Source: Globodera rostochiensis (Eukaryota > Nematoda > Chromadorea > Rhabditida > Heteroderidae). From it: 64,000 bases of DNA. The stretch covers positions 3,243,794-3,307,793 of the forward strand of contig JAEVLN010000008.1 of the NCBI GenBank assembly GCA_018350325.1, written 5' to 3'. Shown here one piece after another: positions 16,024 to 25,300 of the stretch (position 1 is its first letter; each line of letters begins with the position of its first letter). The notes under the pieces were generated by a model, which was not told the origin of the DNA, made no database searches, and was given only the letters and a program-made list of their open reading frames with translations. The translations under genes and the position numbers were made by a program.

Positions 16024-17230
16024 GAAGAGTGATCTAATCGTCATCTAATCATTCTGGTCAAAATATACTATATATACTGATAATTGCCGGCGATCAGCTG
16101 CCATTGATTTGCTGCTGCTAACATTATTACCTACTAAATGTGTGTAAAAAGTGTTTGTAAGCTTTTCTTAATCAATTAGCCAATAAGTAAATTTGGTATC
16201 ATTCTAAAGCTCCCGAGCTGTAGCTGTACAACATGCTAAAGCTACTGAATTGAACTGCTTTAAAAAGAGAAGGTACAACGGCTTGCAAACTGCAAGAAAT
16301 ACATTTTCAGTAATTAACAACTCGATGAACTGCAGCATCAAATTGCACTTTCTAACTCATGGAATGCACAGACGCGGAGCGCCCCCCTTGCAGCTTTTGG
16401 CGTGCTCAAAGAAACCTTCCCTCAAAAAGTTACCACGGAGCAAAATGGGAAAATAATTACGATTACGATTACTCTTTCCCGGGATTAGGGGAGGGGGGGG
16501 GGTAAATTATGTTTTTTGGCCAACTCTAACTGGCCACCCTCCTCTTCGTACAACAACAACAAGCTTATTTTGTGATCCGCCTCCCAGTTGATGTACTACG
16601 ACGAATCGAGCCCACCATCAGATCCGTACTCCTCCACCCGTCCGGCCTTTGTTATCATCTCCATTCATTCATTCACTTTTATGGGGGGGGGGGGGGGGAC
16701 ACTGACACTGGGTCGCCCTCCACACAACAATTGTGCGCATTTGCTCCATTTTTGGGCCATAAAAGCGTCATCATCGTTCTCTTCATTCTTTTTTTTTACT
16801 GCGATGTGCCGGGACAATAAATAAAAAATTCAATTTTTTATTAACAAATGGCGCCGGCCCACCACCACCACCACACCACCCACGGTCATTGTGAATTGAT
16901 TGTGTTCGGCCCCGCCCGTTACGATAAACACACATGAACAACGGAGGCGGGGGTTGATCTGATCATCACAATGCCCGGCACTCGTCGAGAATCTCGAGCA
17001 GTGAGAGCTGTGTCCTTTTTTGTTGTGTCCCGAGATCTTGCAAAATGTTCTTGCCGGGTTCTCGCTGTTAAAACGATCTGGTGTAGAGAGGCGCCGGCAC
17101 CGGGGGTTTCCGGCACCAAAAATATCAGAAAAATCAACAAAAAAAGCTCGACGTTTTTATCTTAAACTTACGGTTTTTGAAATGTTCTTCATAAGATTCC
17201 AATATTAAGAAGCTGTTTTAATCGCCCAAA
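16024..17230. other. Intergenic spacer, no recognised gene
   Basis: The spacer contains short G-runs (about 16490-16502 and 16684-16699) and a CCACCACCA-rich stretch near 16858-16880. A small GC-rich fold-back (GGCGCCGGCACCGG...CCGGCACC) lies at about 17090-17117. An exon-like LMYYDESSPPSDPYSSTRPA frame follows an AG at 16586-16587 but has no supporting context. Confidence 0.4.
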
Positions 17231-17886
17231 ATGTTTGCTAGTCCCATTCTGTGGCACAAATATTCAAAAATGTGGCCAATTTGGGTGCCATTCCTCCTCC
17301 TTTGTCTGTTGCCATTGCCCCTCATTTTTGCCCAACAACAACAACAACCTTTTGTCGCATACCCTCGGGCGCCGTCCTGGACCCCCCAACAAATGGACAG
17401 CAGAAGCGGCGGCGGCGGAGCCGCCGTGGGGGGCAAAATGCGCCTGCGAATGTACAGCCACAACAACGACCACAACAACAACATTGTGGAGCAGCAACTA
17501 CAACCAGTGGAAGGACAACAACAACAACGTCATTCGCTGAAGGGCACCACTTCTGCTGAGCAGTCGGTGGAGACGCAGGGGGTAAAACATTGAGCCGAAG
17601 GGGATGAAAATTTTTGCTTCTTTTTAATGACTGGAGAGGATTTCTGGTTTTCTTAATTAGAGATCGGACTGATCGAGATTCTCGATCGCAATCTTGATCG
17701 GTCCTCAATTCCGAACTCTACTCTTAATTAATTCAAAAAAATCCTGTGGGTTTCCTCATTGTTTTTTTGCAGATTTTGGACCATTTGGACTATTTGATCC
17801 GAGGCGCAGTTGAGAGGCCGCGCCAGCCGGACCCTCAGCCACCGCACGGAGGCGGCGGAACGCGCGGCAACGACGTGTTTAAGTAG
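17231..17886 (+). CDS. Small secreted protein with signal peptide, function unknown
   Basis: Two exons, 17231-17581 and 17773-17886, join in phase 0 (ETQG|ILDHLDYLIRGA). The N-terminus has a strong hydrophobic core (MWPIWVPFLLLCLLPLPLIF) ending near AQQQQQ, typical of a secretory signal peptide, with ATG at 17231 or the internal ATG at 17270. The predicted mature part, about 110-120 residues, is Gln/Gly/Asn-rich with no cysteines and a KMRLRMYSHNN stretch. It could be a peptide precursor or a secreted effector, but no processing sites or family are recognised. A 63-bp palindromic miniature element (17658-17720) sits in the intron. Confidence 0.55.
17658..17720. mobile_element. 63-bp palindromic miniature element (TAGAG...CTCTA)
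   Basis: It begins TAGAGATCGGACTGATCGAG and ends TTCCGAACTCTA. The core is GATCGAGATTCTCGATC. The flanking octamers TTCTTAAT (17650-17657) and CTCTTAAT (17721-17728) match 7/8, as expected for an aged 8-bp target duplication. Related cores occur at about 1966-2030, 36558-36608 and 56286-56370. Confidence 0.7.
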
Positions 17887-18184
17887 AGCGCGGAAGATCG
17901 AGATTATCGATCAAAATCTCTATAAAATTCCCGTCGATCAAGAATTTTGATCGGTCCTCAAGTCTTTGCTTTATATTTAATTTGAGCAATCGCTGTCAAT
18001 TTTTGAACTGTCTGGCCCAAATTTGTGTCCTTGTTGATCAAAGTTTTCGACATTTATCAGACACATCCGTCAGATTAAAATGCTCTCCGTTCCTGCCTCC
18101 ATCGAATTCAGTTTTGTGTCAAAAATTAATGGAGCATTTTTGCGAACAAAGGAATACTTCTCATAAATCTCCCCCGTGGGGGAA
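17887..18184. other. Spacer: GATCGA palindromes and U2 3' flank
   Basis: 17897-17965 has another GATCGAGATTATCGATC-type palindromic cluster. From about 18025 rightwards the sequence is the 3' flank of the minus-strand U2 gene and is duplicated, inverted, at about 44714-45050. Confidence 0.6.
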
Positions 18185-18371
18185 ATGCGCCGTGCCCGGA
18201 GGTAAGTGCAATACCGGGACGACGCGCGGTCGAGAGGGAGCAAGCCCCCTGCTGCGACCATTTTCCAAAAATTGGTTAATCTCTTTTGACCCCGGTAGGG
18301 GTCGTTACGGAGATTAAGCCGTAAAGAACAGATACTACACTTTGATCTTAGCCAAAAGGCCGAGAAGCGAT
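18185..18371 (-). ncRNA. U2 spliceosomal snRNA (copy A)
   Basis: On the minus strand from 18371 the sequence begins ATCGCTTCTCGGCCTTTTGG, the invariant U2 5' end. The branch-point-recognition segment GTGTAGTATCTGTTCTT follows, then an Sm-type site (AATTTTTGG) about 100 nt in, and a 3' stem ending near CCGGGCACGGCGCAT. The length is about 187 nt, normal for U2. U2 pairs with the intron branch site in the spliceosome. Upstream sequence to about 18665 is shared with copy B and should contain the snRNA promoter. It differs from copy B at two places seen in the transcript: ACCGGGG versus ATCGGGG and GCAGGGGGC versus GCAGTGGGC. Confidence 0.93.
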
Positions 18372-18665
18372 GCCCGGACAGCCAAATGGAGCACACAAAT
18401 GCATCCGCCAACAAACAAAACGTATGGGGAGCATTTTAAAGGATCAAAATTAGACGTCTGAGCGCAGAGAAATCGCTAAAACGGAGAAAATAGTGCAATA
18501 ATTTAAGAGGAAAAGAGAAGAGAGGAATATAGTGTGGATAGAGACAAAGAGAGCATGAAAAGAGTGTTGAACAGACAACAAAAGATGGGGGTCATACACT
18601 GGACGAGCGCAGACGCGCGCGCTTTGAAAGGAAAGGGAGAGAAAACATTCTCACCTAACAAATAA
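18372..18665 (-). promoter_or_regulatory. Conserved upstream region of U2 copy A (snRNA promoter candidate)
   Basis: This block is nearly identical, inverted, to 44205-44526 upstream of U2 copy B, including GCGCTCAGACGTC about 80-100 nt upstream and a GTATGACCCCCATC-type block further out. Conservation of non-transcribed sequence between two U2 copies is consistent with a proximal sequence element and enhancer. The exact PSE was not assigned. Confidence 0.55.
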
Positions 18666-18734
18666 GCCTAAAAGTCTATCAAAAAAAAGTTTGAAAATTC
18701 CCTCCTTTTTAAAGGATGGATTTGCACAATTTGC

Positions 18735-18868
18735 GTGTGAATTTAATAAATGAATTGCCCATTAATTTTCTTATTTTTAATAGTTTACACTTTATTGTTT
18801 ATTAAACTTCAAAAATTGCACTTTTTTTTACATTTCGAAAAATCGTCTACTCGTTGATGCTTGCTGCT
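18735..18868 (+). repeat. Dispersed repeat, second copy at about 32505-32632
   Basis: About 120 bp (containing AATAAATGAATTGCCCATTA and TAATAGTTTACACTTTAT) is nearly identical, in direct orientation, to sequence just right of the 37-bp satellite at 32505-32632. Both copies end at CTCGTTGAT(A/G)CTTGCTG. Here the similarity breaks where a GAGTCTCGGG-rich fragment begins. Confidence 0.75.
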
Positions 18869-18955
18869 CGAGTCTCGGGGTCAAGTCTCGAGTCTCGGGG
18901 TCAAGTCTCGGTCTCGTCTCGAGTATCAGGAAATTTTGGGTCTCGTGCAGCACTA
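18867..18955. mobile_element. GTCTCG-rich palindromic element, left end not seen
   Basis: Repeated GAGTCTCGGGGTCAA words end in GTCTCGTGCAGCACTA, the same terminus as the element at 20266-20542. No matching left end or target duplication was found, so it is read as truncated. Confidence 0.55.
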
Positions 18956-20008
18956 ATATTTACCGTGCTGAACTCATTCAGCATTCAAAAAAAGTTTTTG
19001 CGTCGTTTTCATTTTCCATTTTTCCATCGCCGGTGCCCCCAATGAAGTTGAGGACGTTTGTACGCCGGAGACGGTTTAGGCTTATAAGTTAAGCTTAGTT
19101 GAGGGATGGTCACTCGAGGCCTCGAGAACAGGTCGTCAATCTCAAGACGGAACAGGACGGAATTGTCGAAGGAAGTCACACGAAAGTTGGCGCCAGCAAC
19201 ACAAAGTTGTCGGCGTCTTCAAATGGCACCAAAAACTGAAAATGCCGAAAATCGCCCTATTTCTTAGCTAAAAACTTAAAGTTAGTCCACGATCTGTTTG
19301 AGTAAGGAATAGGCAAAATGGTAGCGCCCGGGGGGAGGGGGAATCAAACTCACGAGCCCCGGAGCGGCGGCTTCACACTGTGATTGCTCCCCGACCCTTC
19401 GGGGGATGGTTTCGGAAAGTTGCTTCATTATAACTGACCAACTCCAACCGATTGATCTGATTTTGGGAATGAGAATGAATTTTTCTATTGTATCCAATGA
19501 ATTCAAACAATTTCGTAAAGGATGGATGCTCCACAACTAAACAATAGTTGGGTGAACGAGCAGACGGCAATCGATTTGGGGGGGGGGGGAGGTGATGTCA
19601 CACCACCGCCTAAATTGCTTATTTAGTTAATGATTCCGTTCAAATTTCCCCTTACATGAAATTTTGCTTGAATTTATTTGCCCTCAACCGTTCCGTCCGT
19701 CCACTAACTCCCGTGGCTGCTGAACTTCTCCGCCGCGCAGCCACTTTTGCTTTCCTCCCCGTCCGTCCCGCCATTTTGGTCGTCCCCTGCTGCTGATGAT
19801 GAGTTTCCCGTCCGTCCGATCATCCGTCCGTTCGTCCCTATGCATTGATTGATCGATTGATTGATCGATCGATATTGATTGATCAATTGATTGATTGGGT
19901 TTCACCAAATCCTAATCAAATTCGCCCTTTCTGTGCACTCAAACATTGCATGGGACGGATGCATAATGCCAATGCCGCTTTCTGCCAACTTGCCACCAAA
20001 TTTTAAGT
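18956..20008. other. Spacer without a recognised gene
   Basis: It starts with the short inverted repeat GCTGAACTCATTCAGC (about 18967-18982). About 19300-19400 is GC-rich (GGAGCGGCGGCTTCACACTG), perhaps a dispersed element. 19847-19900 is a TGATTGATCGAT simple repeat. The 5' exon of the UNC-93-like gene may lie near the right end. Confidence 0.4.
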
Positions 20009-22295
20009 TTGCTCCCCTGCCACTGGTGGACGACGGGCCTTCACCGAAACACTCGCAATGTCCTCCAATTGGGCATCGGCTTCTTCTTCACTTTTCTGGC
20101 CTTCCATTCTCAGGGATTCATTGAGGAGAGCGTACTCGAAAGCTTTCGCCCGAAACAGTGCCCAAACATGCGGGCTACACCAGGCATAATAGGGGGGGGG
20201 GGGGTCAAGAGAAGTGAGGGTCCAATTCGCTCCGGTGGACCTTCCCGGGGGGCAATCGTAATTACTAGTAGTGCACGAGAGTTTCGGTCTCGAGTCTCGA
20301 CTCGAGAAAAGTCTCGGTTTTTTGGATCTCGGGGTAAAATCTCGGTATTAGGCTCGAGTCTCAGGGTCATGTCTCGGTCCGGTATCGAGTCTCGAGTAAA
20401 TAAAATGATGACAAAAAAATTTTTGTTCATTTGACAAAGACATACATTTAAAAATAACTTGATTCAAAATATTTAAAAATTATTTTGTAACATTAAAAGA
20501 ATTGAAAAAAGATCGGAAAATTTTGGGTCTTGTGCAGCACTAGTAATCACCGAGCTGAAAACCCATTCAGCAGAATAAGCTCACTAATTTCCTCCTTCCA
20601 GCCATTCCAATCACAATCTCTCTCTGTTTCCCCTAAGCCTGTGCATCATCTACGCCTCCTTCACCGTCCCGAACTTCGTTGCCCCACCGATCATCAAATG
20701 CCTTGGCACCAGAACTTCGCTTGCCCTCGCCGGCTGCACTTATGTGTTGTTTCTCGCCGGCTTCCTCTTCATAAACCCCTACTTTTTGTACGGTTCTTCC
20801 GCCCTTCTCGGATTGGGAGCAGCTGGTAAGTGACAGAGCTTTTGCTCTGCTTTTTGTTCATCAAAACTTTGAATCAAAATTGAAGTGATCTGGACAGCGC
20901 AGGGCAAGTATTTGACACTGAACAGCTCTGATCAGACGGCTGGCAAACACAGCTCCTTGTTCTTGGCTTTTACCGTGGCATGGTCGGTCGGTTGGTCAGT
21001 GACCCTCACACATTTAGCGTCTCTCATCTAGGGGTTGGCCCCCCCGGGGGGGGGGGGGGGGGGACCGGAGATCCCCGACCACGGCCATGCTCATCCCCGT
21101 TTCCGTTTTTCCATCCACAAGAACGGGGATCCCCGGTTTGCCTCCCGGTATCCATGGAAGAGTTGGAGATGAACACGGGGACCGGAGAAGAACATCAGAA
21201 GCAGAAAGAGGAGGGCACTTTGGATCAGATCAGTGAGTGTTTTGCAAAAGCATAGCCCAAGAGTTTTTTGTTCATATTGGGACAGAATCCATCTTCAAAT
21301 TGGCTGCATCGCGCAAAATGGTCACGTTGGCTTTTGTTTTCGGCTACACCGGCATTATGTTGAGCTTTTGGAGCAGGTAATTGACCGACCGTCGAACGCA
21401 ATGGCACAAAAATCACTTTTGTTTAAAAGCATTTTCCCCACCGCTCTGATCAACACACTGCAACTGCGCTCGCAATTCAGTCCAAAAATTCTGATCGCTC
21501 TAAATGCCATCATTAAAGGGACCGGACAACTGTTGGGTGAGTGTCGTTTTGACAGAAAAAAATGTGTTTGGTCATCCGTCGGGTCGGAGGTGTTCAGTGA
21601 GTGCCCTGTTCGGATGGTTTCGTTTGGACAGAGCGAAGCGGAGTTGGCTGCTCTGCTTCATCTCGTGGCCGTTGCATTGACCTTCCTCATCCTCCCCAAT
21701 GAATCTTCGCTTGGACAAACCAACGAAACGGCACTCATTCGGCCAAGGTTTTCACTCTCTACCATTTTAAATAGGGTTGGTCCTCGACCCCGAACCCCGA
21801 CTTTCGGGGTTTTTGTCCCCGACCCCGACTTTTCCTGCCCCGAGGAGTGCGGGGACCAACTCTAATTTTAAATGCCATCGATGTTGATCAGTTTTTCAGT
21901 GTTGTGGTCGCACTTTTTTGTGGATTTTTGCTCTGTTTCGGCAACGCTTTTGGACTATACAAATTTTCTCATTTCTCATCACAAATTATGCCAATCGGAG
22001 TGCCGAAGCATTTGCCCTCTTCAAATTCTACCAGGTACTGCCCCCCCCCGACCGACTGCACTGGACTGGTCGAACAACTCCAGCACTCAGACTCCGTCCA
22101 CATCAGTCCCAATCTTTTCAGTCCCTCCTTGCCTGCTTCCTCTTCGCTTTGTCGGGCCATCTCCGGCTCCATTGGCACCTTTTGATCCTGTTCAGTTCCG
22201 CAATTGTCGGCTATTTGGCTTTGTCATGGCCGAGAAATTGGAGGAGAAGGAGCGAAAAGCTTTTGGAGCAATGGGACAAAATTGAATTTTTTTAA
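20009..22295 (+). CDS. UNC-93-like major-facilitator-type membrane protein, with two apparent frame breaks
   Basis: UNC-93 proteins are 11-12-helix MFS-like proteins. The C. elegans member regulates a two-pore K+ channel and the mammalian relatives traffic Toll-like receptors. Visible segments in order: TRNVLQLGIGFFFTFLAFHS (20060-20120), LCIIYASFTVPNFVAPPIIK plus ALAGCTYVLFLAGFLFINPY (about 20600-20826), VIWTAQGKYLTLNSSDQTAG (20887-20980), KMVTLAFVFGYTGIMLSFWS (about 21290-21376), LRSQFSPKILIALNAIIKGT (to about 21536), ELAALLHLVAVALTFLILPN, LFCGFLLCFGNAF and the NRSAEAFALFKFYQ signature, then LHWHLLILFSSAIVGYLALS. The frame changes at about 21610-21660, and again at TTTT 21948-21951, where one more T would restore it. 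It is either assembly error or a pseudogene. The start exon is unclear. Stop is at 22293-22295. Confidence 0.72.
20266..20542. mobile_element. 277-bp hAT-like miniature element with GAGACTCG palindromes
   Basis: Ends TAGTAGTGCACGAGA and TCTTGTGCAGCACTA are imperfect inverted repeats (12/15). The flanking octamers GTAATTAC (20258-20265) and GTAATCAC (20543-20550) match 7/8. The left half is saturated with GTCTCGAGTCTCGACTCGAG-type words; the right half is AT-rich. It lies in the first recognised intron of the UNC-93-like gene. Confidence 0.72.
21039..21063. repeat. C7-G18 homopolymer palindrome
   Basis: Seven C's run directly into eighteen G's inside an UNC-93-like intron. This is the same arrangement as the C15-G19 tract in ATE1. 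Confidence 0.8.
21772..21864. mobile_element. 93-bp palindromic miniature element with perfect 8-bp TSD
   Basis: It begins TAGGGTTGGTCC and ends GGACCAACTCTA (inverted with one mismatch). Identical octamers ATTTTAAA flank it (21764-21771 and 21865-21872). The body is made of CCCCGACCCCGA/TCGGGG words. It lies in an UNC-93-like intron. A related body occurs at about 60183-60310. Confidence 0.82.
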
Positions 22296-22313
22296 AACTT
22301 TATTCTTTCTTGC

Positions 22314-25300
22314 CAGATTCCAGATTCCGGACATTGTTTTGGGAACCGGTTATCAGATTCCTTCCCGACATTGTTTTGGGAACCGATTATCAGATTCCTT
22401 CCGGACATTGTTTGGGGAACCGGTTATCAGATTCCTTCCGGACATTGTTTGAGGAACCGGTTATCAGATTCCTTCCGGACATTTTGGGGAACCGGTTATC
22501 AAATTCCTTCCGGACATTGTTTTGGGAACCGGTTATCAGATTCCTTCCCGACATTGTTTTGGGAACCGATTATCAGATTCCTTCCGGACATTGTTTTGGG
22601 AACCGATTATCAGATTCCTTCCCGACATTGTTTTGGGAACCGATTATCAGATTCCTTCCCGACATTGTTTTGGGAACCGATTATCAGATTCCTTCCGGAC
22701 ATTGTTTGGGGAACCGGTTATCAGATTCCTTCCGGACATTGTTTGGGGAACCGGTTATCAGATTCCTTCCGGACATTGTTTGGGGAACCGGACTTGCCAG
22801 ATTCCGGACATTGTTTGGGGAACCGGTTATCAGATTCCTTCCGGACATTGTTTGAGGAACCGGTTATCAGATTCCTTCCGGACATTGTTTGGGGAACCGG
22901 ACTTGCCAGATTCCGGACATTGTTTGGGGAATCGGTTATCAGATTCCTTCCGGACATTGTTTGAGGAACCGGTTATCAGATTCCTTCCGGACATTGTTTG
23001 GGGAACCGGACTTGCCAGATTCCGGACATTGTTTGGGGAATCGGTTATCAGATTCCTTCCGGACATTGTTTGGGGAACCGGTTATCAGATTCCTTCCGGA
23101 CATTGTTTGGGGAACCGGTTATCAGATTCCTTCCGGACATTGTTTGGGGAACCGGACTTGCCAGATTCCGGACATTGTTTGGGGAACCGGTTATCAGATT
23201 CCTTCCGGACATTGTTTAGGGAACCGGTTATCAGATTCCTTCCGGACATTGTTTGAGGAACCGGTTATCAGATTCCTTCCGGACATTGTTTGGGGAACCG
23301 GTTATCAGATTCCTTCCGGACATTGTTTTGGGAACCGATTATCAGATTCCTTCCGGACATTGTTTGGGGAACCGGTTATCAGATTCCTTCCGGACATTGT
23401 TTGGGGAACCGGACTTGCCAGATTCCGGACATTGTTTGGGGAACCGGACTTGCCAGATTCCGGACATTGTTTGGGGAACCGGTTATCAGATTCCTTCCGG
23501 ACATTGTTTAGGGAACCGGTTATCAGATTCCTTTTGGGGAACCGGTTATCAGATTCCTTCCGGACATTGTTTGGGGAACCGGTTATCAGATTCCTTCCGG
23601 ACATTGTTTGGGGAACCGGACTTGCCAGATTCCGGACATTGTTTGGGGAATCGGTTATCAGATTCCTTCCGGACATTGTTTGAGGAACCGGTTATCAGAT
23701 TCCTTCCGGACATTGTTTGAGGAACCGGTTATCAGATTCCTTCAGGACATTGTTTGGGGAATCGGTTATCAGATTCCTTCAGGACATTGTTTGGGGAACC
23801 GGACTTGCCAGATTCCGGACATTGTTTGGGGAACCGGACTTGCCAGATTCCGGACATTGTTTGGGGAACCGGTTATCAGATTCCTTCCGGACATTGTTTG
23901 AGGAACCGGTTATCAGATTCCTTCTGGACATTGTTTGAGGAACCGGACTTGCCAGATTCCGGATATTGTTTGGGGATCCGGTTATCAGATTCCTTCTGGA
24001 CATTGTTTGAGGAACCGGTTATCAGATTCCTTCCGGACATTGTTTGGGAACCGGTTATCAGATTCCTTCCGGACATTGTTTGAGGAACCGGTTATCAGAT
24101 TCCTTCCGGACATTGTTTGGGGAACCGGTTATCAGATTCCTTCCGGACATTGTTTGGGGAACCGGACTTGCCAGATTCCGGACATTGTTTGGGGAACCGG
24201 TTATCAGATTCCTTCCGGACATTGTTTAGGGAACCGGTTATCAGATTCCTTCCGGACATTGTTTGAGGAACCGGTTATCAGATTCCTTCCGGACATTGTT
24301 TGGGGAACCGGTTATCAGATTCCTTCCGGACATTGTTTTGGGAACCGATTATCAGATTCCTTCCGGACATTGTTTGGGGAACCGGTTATCAGATTCCTTC
24401 CGGACATTGTTTGGGGAACCGGTTATCAGATTCCTTCCGGACATTGTTTAGGGAACCGGTTATCAGATTCCTTTTGGGGAACCGGTTATCAGATTCCTTC
24501 CGGACATTGTTTGGGGAACCGGTTATCAGATTCCTTCCGGACATTGTTTAGGGAACCGGTTATCAGATTCCTTCCGGACATTGTTTGGGGAACCATTTAT
24601 CAAATTCCTTCCGGACATTGTTTGAGGAACCGGTTATCAGATTCCTTCCGGGCATTGTTTGAGGAACCGGTTATCAGATTCCTTCCGGACATTGTTTGGG
24701 GAACCGGACTTGCCAGATTCCGGACATTGTTTGGGGAACCGGTTATCAGATTCCTTCCGGACATTGTTTGAGGAACCGGTTATCAGATTCCTTCTGGACA
24801 TTGTTTGAGGAACCGGTTATCAGATTCCTTCCGGACATTGTTTGGGGAACCGGACTTGCCAGATTCCGGACATTGTTTGGGGAACCGGTTATCAGATTCC
24901 TTCCGGACATTGTTTTGGGAACCGGTTATCAGATTCCTTCCGGACATTGTTTGGGGAACCGGTTAACAAATTCCTTCCGGACATTGTTTGAGGAACCGGT
25001 TATCAGATTCCTTCCGGACATTGTTTGGGGAACCGGACTTGCCAGATTCCTTCCGGACATTTTGGGGAACCGGTTATCAAATTCCTTCCGGACATTGTTT
25101 TGGGAACCGGTTATCAGATTCCTTCCCGACATTGTTTTGGGAACCGATTATCAGATTCCTTCCGGACATTGTTTTGGGAACCGATTATCAGATTCCTTCC
25201 CGACATTGTTTTGGGAACCGATTATCAGATTCCTTCCCGACATTGTTTTGGGAACCGATTATCAGATTCCTTCCGGACATTGTTTGGGGAACCGGTTATC

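Noticed and set aside
18070..18414. 114-codon open frame over the left U2 locus (and the equivalent at 44487-44810)
   Set aside because: The sequence is U2 snRNA with its invariant 5' end, branch-recognition and Sm sites; the frame is incidental.
19848..19900. TGATTGATCGAT simple repeat as a regulatory site
   Set aside because: It is a plain microsatellite with no associated promoter motif that I can support.
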